From Dallia pectoralis (Eukaryota > Chordata > Actinopteri > Esociformes > Umbridae), in assembly GCA_029465975.1 (NCBI GenBank), contig CM055737.1:19245502-19309501 (forward strand): DNA of 64,000 nucleotides. Direction: 5' to 3'. A program made the position numbers and the translations under genes. The notes under the pieces were generated by a model, which ran no database searches, had not been told where the DNA came from, and saw only the letters and a list, made by a program, of their open reading frames with translations. Shown here piece by piece: positions 9,770 to 21,476 of this stretch (within the stretch, counting starts at the first letter, position 1; every line of letters starts with the position of its first letter).

Positions 9770-12700
9770 GCTTACGGCCACACCACCCTGAAAACGCCCG
9801 ATCTCGGAAGCCAAACAGGGTCGGGCTTGGTTAGTACTTGGATGGGAGACCGCCTAGGAATATCTAGTGTTGTAAGCATTTTGTTATTTTCATGGCGGGA
9901 AGAAACAATCAATCAAAAAGTTAATTATGCAGTGAAGAAATCAATAAGAGCTGTAATTTCAACTTTTCTAATAGCTTACGGCCACACCACCCTGAAAACG
10001 CCCGATCTCGTCTGATCTCGGAAGCCAAGCAGGGTTGCTTGGTTAGTACTTGGATGGGAGACCGCCTAGGAATATCTAGTGTTGTAAGCATTTTGTTATT
10101 TTCTTGGCGGGAAGAAACAATCAATCAAAAAGTTAATTATGCAGTGAAGAAATCAATAACAGCTGTAATTTCAACTGTTCTAATAGCTTACGGCCACACC
10201 ACCCTGAAAACGCCCGATCTCGGAAAGCCAAACAGGGTCGGGCTTGGTTAGTACTTGGATGGGAGACCGCCTGGGAATATCTAGTGTTGTAAGCATTTTG
10301 TTATTTTCTTGGCGGGAAGAAACAATCAATCAAAAAGTTAATTATGCAGTGAAGAAATCAATAAGAGCTGTAATTTCAACTTTTCTAATAGCTTACGGCC
10401 ACACCACCCTGAAAACGCCCGATCTCGTCTGATCTCGGAAAGCCAAGCAGGGTCGGGCTTGGTTAGTACTTGGATGGGAGACCGCCTAGGAATATCTAGT
10501 GTTGTAAGCATTTTGTTATTTTCTTGGCGGGAAGAAACAATCAATCAAAAAGTTAATTATGCAGTGAAGAAATCAATAAGAGCTGTAATTTCAACTTTTC
10601 TAATAGCTTACGGCCACACCACCCTGAAAACGCCCGATCTCGATCTCGGAAGCCAAACAGGGTCGGGCTTGGTTAGTACTTGGATGGGAGACCGCCTAGG
10701 AATATCTAGTGTTGTAAGCATTTTGTTATTTTCTTGGCGGGAAGAAACAATCAATCAAAAAGTTAATTATGCAGTGAAGAAATCAATAAGAGCTGTAATT
10801 TCAACTTTTCTAATAGCTTACGGCCACACCACCCTGAAAACGCCCGATCTCGTCTGATCTCGGAAGCCAAGCAGGGTCGGGCTTGGTTAGTACTTGGATG
10901 GGAGACCGCCTAGGAATATCTAGTGTTGTAAGCATTTTGTTATTTTCTTGGCGGGAAGAAACAATCAATCAAAAAGTTAATTATGCAGTGAAGAAATCAA
11001 TAACAGCTGTATTTTCAAATGTTCTAATAGCCTACGGCCACACCACCCTGAAAACGCCCGATCTCGGAAGCCAAACATGGTCGGGCTTGGTTAGTACTTG
11101 GATGGGAGACCGCCTAGGAAATATCTAGTGTTGTAAGCATTTTGTTATTTTCATGGCGGGAAGAAACAATCAATCAAAAAGTTAATTATGCAGTGAAGAA
11201 ATCAATAACAGCTGTAATTTCAACTTTTCTAATAGCTTACGGCCACACCACCCTGAAAACGCCCGATCTCGTCTGATCTCGGAAGCCAAGCAGGGTCGGG
11301 CTTGGTTAGTACTTGGGTGGGAGACCGCCATGAATATCTAGTGTTGTAAGCTTTTTGTTATTTTCTTGGCGGGAAGAAACAATCAATCCAAAAGTTAATT
11401 ATGCAGTGAAGAAATCAATAACAGCTGTATTTTCAAATGTTCTAATACCCTACGGCCACACCACCCTGAAAACGCCTGATCTCGGAAATCAAACAGGGTC
11501 GGGCTTGGTTAGTACTTGGATGGGAGACCGCCTGGAAATATCTAGTGTTGTAAGCATTTTGTTATTTTCTTGGCGGGAAGAAACAATCTATCCAAAAGTT
11601 AATTATGCAGTGAAGAAATCAATAACAGCTGTAATTTCAACTCTTCTAATAGCTTACGGCCACACCACCCTGAAAACGCCCGATCTCGTCTGATCTCGGA
11701 AGCCAAGCAGGGTTGGGCTTGGTTAGTACTTGGATGGGAGACCGCCTGGGAATATCTAGTGTTGTAAGCATTTTGTTATTTTCATGGCGGGAAGAAACAA
11801 TCAATCAAAAAGTGAATTATGCAGTGAAGAAATCAATAACAGCTGTAATTTCAACTTGTCTAATAGCTTACGGCCACACCCCCCTGAAAACGCCCGATCT
11901 CGTCTGATCTCGGAAGCCAAGCTGGGATGGGCTTGGTTAGTACTTGGATGGGAGACCGCCTGGAATATCTAGTGTTGTAAGCATTATGTTATTTTCTTGG
12001 CGGGAAGAAACAATCAATCAAAAAGTTAATTATGCAGTGAAGAAATCAATAAGAGCTGTAATTTCAACTTTTCTAATAGCTTACGGCCACACCACCCTGA
12101 AAACGCCCGATCTCGGAAGCCAAACATGGTCGGGCTTGGTTAGTACTTGGATGGGAGACCGCCTAGGAATATATAGTGTTGTAAGCATTTTGTTATTTTC
12201 ATGGCGGGAAGAAACAATCAATCAAAAAGTTAATTATGCAGTGAAGAAATCAATAAGAGCTGTAATTTCAACTTTTCTAATAGCTTACGGCCACACCACC
12301 CTGAAAACGCCCGATCTCGTCTGATCTCGGAAGCCAAGCAGGGTCGGGCTTGGTTAGTACTTGGATGGGAGACCGCCTAGGAATATCTAGTGTTGTAAGC
12401 ATTTTGTTATTTTCTTGGCGGGAAGAAACAATCAATCAAAAAGTTAATTATGCAGTGAAGAAATCAATAACAGCTGTATTTTCAAATGTTCTAATACCCT
12501 ACGGCCACACCACCCTGAAAACGCGGGCTTGGTTAGTACTTGGATGGGAGACCGCCTGGATCTCGTTATTTTCTTGGCGGGAAACCAAACAGGGTCTCGT
12601 CTGATCTCGAAAGCCAAGGGCTTGGTTAGTACTTGGATGGGAGACCGCCTGGAAATATCTAGTGTTGTAAGCATTTTGTTATTTTCTTGGCGGGAAGAAA

Positions 12701-13403
12701 CAAACAATCAAAAAGTTAATTATGCAGTGAAGAAATCAATAAGAGCTGTAATTTCAACTTTTCTAATAGCTTACGGCCACACCACCCTGAAAGCGCCCGA
12801 TCTCGTCTGATCTCGAAAGCCAAGCAGGGTTGGGCTTGGTTAGTACTTGGATAGGAGACCGCCTAGGAATATCTAGTGTTGTAAGCATTTTGTTATTTTC
12901 ATGGCGGGAAGAAACAATCAATCAAAAAGTTAATTATGCAGTGAAGCTGTAGCTGTAATTTCAACTCTTCTAATAGCTTACCGTCACACCACCCTGAAAA
13001 CGCCCGATCTCGTCTGATCTCGGTAGCCAAGCAGGGTTGGGCTTGGTTAGTTCTTGGATGGGAGACCGCCTGGAAATATATAGTGCTGTAAGCATTTTGT
13101 TATTTTCATGGCGGGAAGAAACAAACAATCAAAAAGTTAATTATGCAGTGAAGAAATCAATAAGAGCTGTAATTTCAACTTTTCTAATAGCTTACGGCCA
13201 CACCACCCTGAAAACGCCCGATCTCGTCTGATCTCGGAAGCCAAGCAGGGTCGGGCTTGGTTAGTACTTGGATGGGAGACCACCTAGGTATATCTAGTAT
13301 TGTAAGCATTTTGTTATTTTCTTGGCGGGAAGAAACAATCTATCCAAAAGTTAATTATGCAGTGAAGAAATCAATAACAGCTGTAATTTCAACTCTTCTA
13401 ATA
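9770..13403 (+). rRNA. 5S rRNA genes, array 1 block B (17 copies)
   Basis: Full length: 9974, 10391, 10816, 11235, 11652, 11866, 12283, 12769, 12976, 13190. D10: 9770, 10186, 11030, 11448, 12079. Others: 10606 (GATCTCGATCTCGG, lacks four bases) and the mosaic at 12497. Copy 11235 has GGGTGGG for GGATGGG in the C box. Copy 12976 begins GCTTACCGTC. The spacer after 12769 has lost seven bases. Confidence 0.93.
12497..12673 (+). pseudogene. Rearranged mosaic 5S unit
   Basis: The gene's first 28 bases jump straight to the GGGCTTGGTTAG segment (12525-12560). Spacer-derived TTATTTTCTTGGCGGGAA and a scrambled loop C/A-box piece follow, and then the GGGCTTGGTTAG segment a second time (12618-12653) with a normal 3' end. 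The 36-base middle segment is therefore duplicated around foreign-order pieces. It cannot fold as 5S. Either a template-switch product or a local assembly error. Confidence 0.85.
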
Positions 13404-16400
13404 GCTTACGGCCACACCACCCTGAAAACGCCCGATCTCGTCTGATCTCGGAAGCCAAGCAGGGTTGGGCTTGGTTAGTACTTGGATGGGAGACCGCCTG
13501 GGAATATCTAGTGTTGTAAGCATTTTGTTATTTTCATGGCGGGAAGAAACAATCAATCAAAAAGTGAATTATGCAGTGAAGAAATCAATAAGAGCTGTAA
13601 TTTCAACTTGTCTAATAGCTTACGGCCACACCCCCCTGAAAACGCCCGATCTCGTCTGATCTCGGAAGCCAAGCAGGGTTGGGCTTGGTTAGTACTTGGA
13701 TGGGAGACCGCCTGGGAATATCTAGTGTTGTAAGCATTATGTTATTTTCTTGGCGGGAAGAAACAATCAATCAAAAAGTTAATTATGCAGTGAAGAAATC
13801 AATAAGAGCTGTAATTTCAACTTTTCTAATAGCTTACGGCCACACCACCCTGAAAACGCCGGATCTCGGAAGCCAAACATGGTCGGGCTTGGTTAGTACT
13901 TGGATGGGAGACCGCCTAGGAATATCTAGTGTTGTAAGCATTTTGTTATTTTCAATGGCGGGAAGAAACAATCAATCAAAAAGTTAATTATGCAGTGAAG
14001 AAATCAATAGGAGCTGTAATTTCAACGTTTCTAATAGCTTACGGCCACACCACCCTGAAAACGCCCGATCTCGTCTGATCTCGGAAGCCAAGCAGGGTCG
14101 GGCTTGGTTAGTACTTGGATGCGAGACCGCCTAGGAATATCTAGTGTTGTAAGCATTTTGTTATTTTCTTGGCGGGAAGAAACAATCAATCAAAAAGTTA
14201 ATTATGCAGTGAAGAAATCAATAACAGCTGTATTTTCAAATGTTCTAATACCCTACGGCCACACCACCCTGAAAACGCCTGATCTCGGAAACCTAACAGG
14301 GTCGGGCTTGGTTAGTACTTGGATGGGAGACCGCCTGGAAATATCTAGTGTTGTAAGCATTTTGTTATTTTCTTGGCGGGAAGAAACAATCTATCCAAAA
14401 GTTAATTATGCAGTGAAGAAATCAATAACAGCTGTAATTTCAACTCTTCTAATAGCTTACGGCCACACCACCCTGAAAATGCCCGATCTCGTCTGATCTC
14501 GGAAGCCAAGCAGGGTTGGGCTTGGTTAGTACTTGGATGGGAGACCGCCTGGGAATATCTAGTGTTGTAAGCATTTTGTTATTTTCTTGGCGGGAAGAAA
14601 CAATCAATCAAAAAGTGAATTATGCAGTGAAGAAATCAATAACAGCTGTAATTTCAACTTCTCTAATAGCTTACGGCCACACCCCCCTGAAAACGCCCGA
14701 TCTCGTCTGATCTCGGAAGCCAAGCAGGGTTGGGCTTGGTTAGTACTTGGATGGGAGACCGCCTGGGAATATCTAGTGTTGTAAGCATTATGTTATTTTC
14801 TTGGCGGGAAGAAACAATCAATCAAAAAGTTAATTATGCAGTGAAGAAATCAATAACAGCTGTATTTTCAAATGTTCTAATACCCTACGGCCACACCACC
14901 CTGAAAACGCCTGATCTCGGAAACCAAACAGGGTCGGGCTTGGTTAGTACTTGGATGGGAGACCGTCTGGAAATATCTAGTGTTGTAAGCATTTTGTTAT
15001 TTTCTTGGCGGGAAGAAACAAACAATCAAAAAGTTCATTATGCAGTGAAGAAATCAATAACAGCTGTAATTTCAACTTTTCTAATAGCTTACGGCCACAC
15101 CACCCTGAAAACGCCCGATCTCGTCTGATCTCGGAAGCCAAGCAGGGTCGGGCTTGGTTAGTACTTGGATGGGAGACCGCCTAGGAATATCTAGTGTTGT
15201 AAGCATTCTGTTATTTTCTTGGCGGGAAGAAACAATCAATCCAAAAGTTAATTATGCAGTGAAGAAATCAATAACAGCTGTATTTTCAAATGTTCTAATA
15301 CCCTACGGCCACACCACCCTGAAAACGCCTGATCTCGGAAATCAAACAGGGTCGGGCTTGGTTAGTACTTGGATGGGAGACCGCCTGGAAATATCTAGTG
15401 TTGTAAGCATTTTGTTATTTTCTTGGCGGGAAGAAACAATCTATCCAAAAGTTAATTATGCAGTGAAGAAATCAATAACAGCTGTAATTTCAACTCTTCT
15501 AATAGCTTACGGCCACACCACCCTGAAAACGCCCGATCTCGTCTGATCTCGGAAGCCAAGCAGGGTTGGGCTTGGTTAGTACTTGGATGGGAGACCGCCT
15601 GGGAATATCTAGTGTTGTAAGCATTTTGTTATTTTCATGGCGGGAAGAAACAATCAATCAAAAAGTGAATTATGCAGTGAAGAAATCAATAACAGCTGTA
15701 ATTTCAACTTGTCTAATAGCTTACGGCCACACCCCCCTGAAAACGCCCGATCTCGTCTGATCTCGGAAGCCAAGCTGGGATGGGCTTGGTTAGTACTTGG
15801 ATGGGAGACCGCCTGGGAATATCTAGTGTTGTAAGCATTATGTTATTTTCTTGGCGGGAAGAAACAATCAATCAAAAAGTTAATTATGCAGTGAAGAAAT
15901 CAATAAGAGCTGTAATTTCAACTTTTCTAATAGCTTACGGCCACACCACCCTGAAAACGCCCGATCTCGGAAGCCAAACATGCTCGGGCTTGGTTAGTAC
16001 TTGGATGGGAGACCGCCTAGGAATATATAGTGTTGTAAGCATTTTGTTATTTTCATGGCGGGAAGAAACAATCAATCAAAAAGTTAATTATGCAGTGAAG
16101 AAATCAATAAGAGCTGTAATTTCAACTTTTCTAATAGCTTACGGCCACACCACCCTGAAAACGCCCGATCTCGTCTGATCTCGGAAGCCAAGCAGGGTCG
16201 AGCTTGGTTAGTACTTGGATGGGAGACCGCCTAGGAATATCTAGTGTTGTAAGCATTTTGTTATTTTCTTGGCGGGAAGAAACAATCAATCAAAAAGTTA
16301 ATTATGCAGTGAAGAAATCAATAACAGCTGTATTTTCAAATGTTCTAATACCCTACGGCCACACCACCCTGAAAACGCCTGATCTCGGAAACCAAACAGG

Positions 16401-16554
16401 GTCGGGCTTGGTTAGTACTTGGATGGGAGACCGCCTGGAAATATCTAGTGTTGTAAGCATTTTGTTATTTTCTTGGCGGGAAGAAACAAACAATCAAAAA
16501 GTTAATTATGCAGTGAAGAAATCAATAAGAGCTGTAATTTCAACTCTTCTAATA
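13404..16554 (+). repeat. Higher-order repeat, 1050 bp (5 units) x 3
   Basis: Three consecutive five-gene blocks start at 13404, 14455 and 15505 (steps 1051 and 1050), which equals 3 x 214 + 2 x 204. Shared private markers keep the phase: spacer CAATCTATCC at 13336, 14387 and 15437, and CATTATG after a gene at 13735, 14786 and 15836. A related copy lies upstream, with the same markers at 11584 and 11982. Indicates block amplification of whole five-gene groups. Confidence 0.92.
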
Positions 16555-17195
16555 GCTTACGGCCACACCACCCTGAAAACGCCCGATCTCGTCTGATCTC
16601 GAAAGCCAAGCAGGGTTGGGCTTGGTTAGTACTTGGATGGGAGACCGCCTAGGAATATCTAGTGTTGTAAGCATTTTGTTATTTTCATGGCGGGAAGAAA
16701 CAATCAATCAAAAAGTTAATTATGCAGTGAAGAAATCAATAACAGCTGTAATTTCAACTTGTCTTATAGCTTACGGCCACACCCCCTGAAAACGCCCGAT
16801 CTCGTCTGATCTCGGAAGCCAAGCAGGGTCGGGCTTGGTTAGTACTTGGATGGGAGACCGCCTGGGAATATCTAGTGTTGTAAGCATTTTGTTATTTTCT
16901 TGGCGGGAAGAAACAATCAATCAAAAAGTTAATTATGCAGTGAAGAAATCAATAAGAGCTGTAATTTCAACTCTTCTAATAGCTTACGGCCACACCACCC
17001 TGAAAACGCCCGATCTCGTCTGATCTCGGAAGCCAAGCAGGGTTGGGCTTGGTTAGTACTTGGATGGGAGACCGCCTAGGAATATCTAGTGTTGTAAGCA
17101 TTTTGTTATTTTCATGGCGGGAAGAAACAATCAATCAAAAAGTTAATTATGCAGTGAAGAAATCAATAAGAGCTGTAATTTCAACTTTTCTAATA
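13404..17195 (+). rRNA. 5S rRNA genes, array 1 block C (18 copies)
   Basis: Full length: 13404, 13618, 14037, 14455, 14669, 15087, 15505, 15719, 16137, 16555, 16769 (lacks one base), 16982. D10: 13832, 14251, 14883, 15301, 15933, 16351. The order full-full-D10-full-D10 repeats exactly (see the higher-order repeat entry). Confidence 0.94.
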
Positions 17196-20100
17196 GCTTA
17201 CGGCCACACCACCCTGAAAACGCCCGATCTCGTCTCATCTCGGAAGCCAAGCAGGGTCGGGCTTGGTTAGTACTTGGATGGGAGACCGCCTAGGAATATC
17301 TAGTGTTGTAAGCATTTTGTTATTTTCTGGGCGGGAAGAAACAATCAATCAAAAAGTTAATTATGCAGTGAAGAAATCAATAAGAGCTGTAATTTCAACT
17401 TTTCTAATAGCTTACGGCCACACCACCCTGAAAACGCCCGATCTCGGAAACCAAACAGGGTCGGGCTTGGTTAGTACTTGGATGGGAGACCGCCTAGGAA
17501 TATCTAGTGTTGTAAGCATTTTGTTATTTTCTTGGCGGGAAGAAACAATCAATCAAAAAGTTAATTATGCAGTGAAGAAATCAATAAGAGCTGTATTTTC
17601 AAATGTTCTAATACCCTACGGCCACACCACCCTGAAAACGCCTCTCGTCTGATCTCGGAAACCAAACAGGGTCGGGCTTGGTTAGTACTTGGATGGGAGA
17701 CCGCCTGGAAATATCTAGTGTTGTAAGCATTTTGTTATTTTCTTGGCGGGAAGAAACAATCAATCAAAAAGTTAATTATGCAGTGAAGAAATCAATAAGA
17801 GCTGTAATTTCAACTTTTCTAATAGCTTACGGCCACACCACCCTGAAAACGCCCGATCTCGTCTGATCTCGGAAAGCCAAGCAGGGTTGGGCTTGGTTAG
17901 TACTTGGATAGGGAGACCGCCTAGGAATATCTAGTGTTGTAAGCATTTTGTTATTTTCATGGCGGGAAGAAACAATCAATCAAAAAGTTAATTATGCAGT
18001 GAAGAAATCAATAAGAGCTGTAATTTCAACTTGTCTAATAGCTTACGGCCACACCACCCTGAAAACGCCCGATCTCGTCTGATCTCGGAAGCCAAGCAGG
18101 GTTGGGCTTGGTTAGTACTTGGATGGGAGACCGCCTGGGAATATCTAGTGTTGTAAGCATTTTGTTATTTTCTTGGCGGGAAGAAACAATCAATCAAAAA
18201 GTTAATTATGCAGTGAAGAAATCAATAAGAGCTGTAATTTCAACTTTTCTAATAGCTTACGGCCACACCACCCTGAAAACGCCCGATCTCGGAAGCCAAA
18301 CATGGTCGGGCTTGGTTAGTACTTGGATGGGAGACCGCCTGGGAATATCTAGTGTTGTAAGCATTTTGTTATTTTCTTGGCGGGAAGAAACAATCAATCA
18401 AAAAGTTAATTATGCAGTGAAGAAATCAATAAGAGCTGTAATTTCAAATTTTCTAATAGCTTACGGCCACACCACCCTGAAAACGCCCGATCTCGTCTGA
18501 TCTCGGAAGCCAAGCAGGGTTGGGCTTGGTTAGTACTTGGATGGGAGACCGCCTGGGAATATCTAGTGTTGTAAGCATTTTGTTAGTTTCTTGGCGGGAA
18601 GAAACAATCAATCAAAAAGTTAATTATGCAGTGAAGAAATCAATAAGAGCTGTAATTTCAACTTTTCTAATAGCTTACGGCCACACCACCCTGAAAACGC
18701 CCGATCTCGTCTGATCTCGAAGCCAAACAGGGTTGGGCTTGGTTAGTACTTGGATGGGAGACCGCCTAGGAATATCTAGTGTTGTAAGCATTTTGTTATT
18801 TTCTTGGCGGGAAGAAACAATCAATCAAAAAGTTAATTATGCAGTGAAGAAATCAATAAGAGCTGTAATTTCAACTTTTCTAATAGCTTACGGCCACACC
18901 ACCCTGAAAACGCCCGATCTCGTCTGATCTCGGAAGCCAAGCAGGGTCGGGCTTGGTTAGTACTTGGATGGGAGACCGCCTAGGAATATCTAGTGTTGTA
19001 AGCATTTTGTTATTTTCATGGCGGGAAGAAACAATCAATCAAAAAGTTAATTATGCAGTGAAGAAATCAATAAGAGCTGTAATTTCAACTTGTCTAATAG
19101 CTTACGGCCACACCACCCTGAAAACGCCCGATCTCGTCTGATCTCGGAAGCCAAGCAGGGTCGGGCTTGGTTAGTACTTGGATGGGAGACCGCCTGGGAA
19201 TATCTAGTGTTGTAAGCATTTTGTTATTTTCTTGGCGGGAAGAAACAATCAATCAAAAAGTTAATTATGCAGTGAAGAAATCAATAACAGCTGTAATTTC
19301 AACTCTTCTAATAGCTTACGGCCACACCACCCTGAAAACGCCCGATCTCGTCTGATCTCGGAAGCCAAGCAGGGTTGGGCTTGGTTAGTACTTGGATGGG
19401 AGACCGCCTAGGAATATCTAGTGTTGTAAGCATTTTGTTATTTTCTTGGCGGGAAGAAACAATCAATCAAAAAGTTAATTATGCAGTGAAGAAATCAATA
19501 ACAGCTGTAATTTCAACTCTTCTAATAGCTTACGGCCACACCACCCTGAAAACGCCCGATCTCGTCTGATCTCGGAAGCCAAGCAGGGTTGGGCTTGGTT
19601 AGTACTTGGATGGGAGACCGCCTGGAATATCTAGTGTTGTAAGCATTTTGTTATTTTCTTGGCGGGAAGAAACAATCAATCAAAAAGTTAATTATGCAGT
19701 GAAGAAATCAATAACAGCTGTATTTTCAACTTTCTAATAGCTTACGGCCACACCACCCTGAAAACGCCCGATCTCGGAAACCAAACAGGGTCGGGCTTGG
19801 TTAGTACTTGGATGGGAGACCGCCTGGAATATCTAGTGTTGTAAGCATTTTGTTATTTTCTTGGCGGGAAGAAACAATCAATCAAAAAGTTAATTATGCA
19901 GTGAAGAAATCAATAAGAGCTGTAATTTCAACTTTTCTAATAGCTTACGGCCACACCACCCTGAAAACGCCCGATCTCGTCTGATCTCGGAAGCCAAGCA
20001 GGGTCGGGCTTGGTTAGTACTTGGATGGGAGACCGCCTAGGAATATCTAGTGTTGTAAGCATTTTGTTATTTTCTTGGCGGGAAGAAACAATCAATCAAA

Positions 20101-20959
20101 AAGTTAATTATGCAGTGAAGAAATCAATAAGAGCTGTATTTTCAACTGTTCTAATACTTACGGCCACACCACCCTGAAAACGCCCGATCTCGATCTCGGA
20201 AATCAAACAGGGTCGGGCTTGGTTAGTACTTGGATGGGAGACCGCCTGGAAATATCTAGTGTTGTAAGCATTTTGTTATTTTCTTGGCGGGAAGAAACAA
20301 ACAATCAAAAGTTAATTATGCAGTGAAGAAATCAATAACAGCTGTAATTTCAACTTTTCTAATAGCTTACGGCCACACCACCCTGAAAACGCCCGATCTC
20401 GTCTGATCTCGGAAGCCAAGCAGGGTTGGGCTTGGTTAGTACTTGGATGGGAGACCGCCTGGAATATCTAGTGTTGTAAGCATTTTGTTATTTTCTTGGC
20501 GGGAAGAAACAATCAATCAAAAAGTTAATTATGCAGTGAAGAAATCAATAAGAGCTGTAATTTCAACTTTTCTAATAGCTTACGGCCACACCACCCTGAA
20601 AACGCCCGATCTCGGGAAGCCAAGCATGGTCGGGCTTGGTTAGTACTTGGATGGGAGACCGCCTAGGAATATCTAGTGTTGTAAGCATTTTGTTATTTTC
20701 TTGGCGGGAAGAAACAATCAATCAAAAAGTTAATTATGCAGTGAAGAAATCAATAAGAGCTGTAATTTCAACTTTCTAATAGCTTACGGCCACACCACCC
20801 TGAAAACGCCCGATCTCGGAAGCCAAACATGGTCGGGCTTGGTTAGTACTTGGATGGGAGACCGCCTAGGAATATCTAGTGTTGTAAGCATTTTGTTATT
20901 TTCTTGGCGGGAAGAAACAATCAATCAAAAAGTTAATTATGCAGTGAAGAAATCAATAA
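17196..20959 (+). rRNA. 5S rRNA genes, array 1 block D (18 copies)
   Basis: Full length: 17196, 17825, 18041, 18459, 18673, 18886, 19100, 19314, 19528, 19943, 20365. D10: 17410, 18255, 19740, 20578, 20782. Others: 17614 (CGCCTCTCGTCTG, three bases lost) and 20157 (first base missing, GATCTCGATCTCGG). Copy 17825 carries GGATAGGGAGACC, one extra base in the C box. The last spacer is cut by the gap. Confidence 0.93.
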
Positions 20960-21459
20960 NNNNNNNNNNNNNNNNNNNNNNNNNNNNNNNNNNNNNNNNN
21001 NNNNNNNNNNNNNNNNNNNNNNNNNNNNNNNNNNNNNNNNNNNNNNNNNNNNNNNNNNNNNNNNNNNNNNNNNNNNNNNNNNNNNNNNNNNNNNNNNNNN
21101 NNNNNNNNNNNNNNNNNNNNNNNNNNNNNNNNNNNNNNNNNNNNNNNNNNNNNNNNNNNNNNNNNNNNNNNNNNNNNNNNNNNNNNNNNNNNNNNNNNNN
21201 NNNNNNNNNNNNNNNNNNNNNNNNNNNNNNNNNNNNNNNNNNNNNNNNNNNNNNNNNNNNNNNNNNNNNNNNNNNNNNNNNNNNNNNNNNNNNNNNNNNN
21301 NNNNNNNNNNNNNNNNNNNNNNNNNNNNNNNNNNNNNNNNNNNNNNNNNNNNNNNNNNNNNNNNNNNNNNNNNNNNNNNNNNNNNNNNNNNNNNNNNNNN
21401 NNNNNNNNNNNNNNNNNNNNNNNNNNNNNNNNNNNNNNNNNNNNNNNNNNNNNNNNNNN
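20960..21459. other. Assembly gap, 500 N
   Basis: Exactly 500 N. The 5S genes are on the plus strand before it and on the minus strand after it. Confidence 0.99.
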
Positions 21460-21476
21460 CCATGAAAATAACAAAA

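Larger units (their letters stand above)
5584..20959 (+). repeat. 5S rDNA array 1, plus strand, 73 copies
   Basis: Head-to-tail units of 214 bp (119-nt gene plus 95-bp spacer) or 204 bp (gene lacking 10 nt). 5S rRNA is a Pol III transcript that joins the large ribosomal subunit. It is recognised here by the metazoan 5' end GCTTACGGCC, the internal promoter motifs and the paired 3' end GTAAGC. I counted 41 full-length (117-120 nt), 24 D10 (about 109 nt) and 8 other variants. Full-length genes end about 118 bases after their start and D10 genes about 108 after. Each gene is followed by TTTT. Start positions are in the block entries. Confidence 0.97.
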
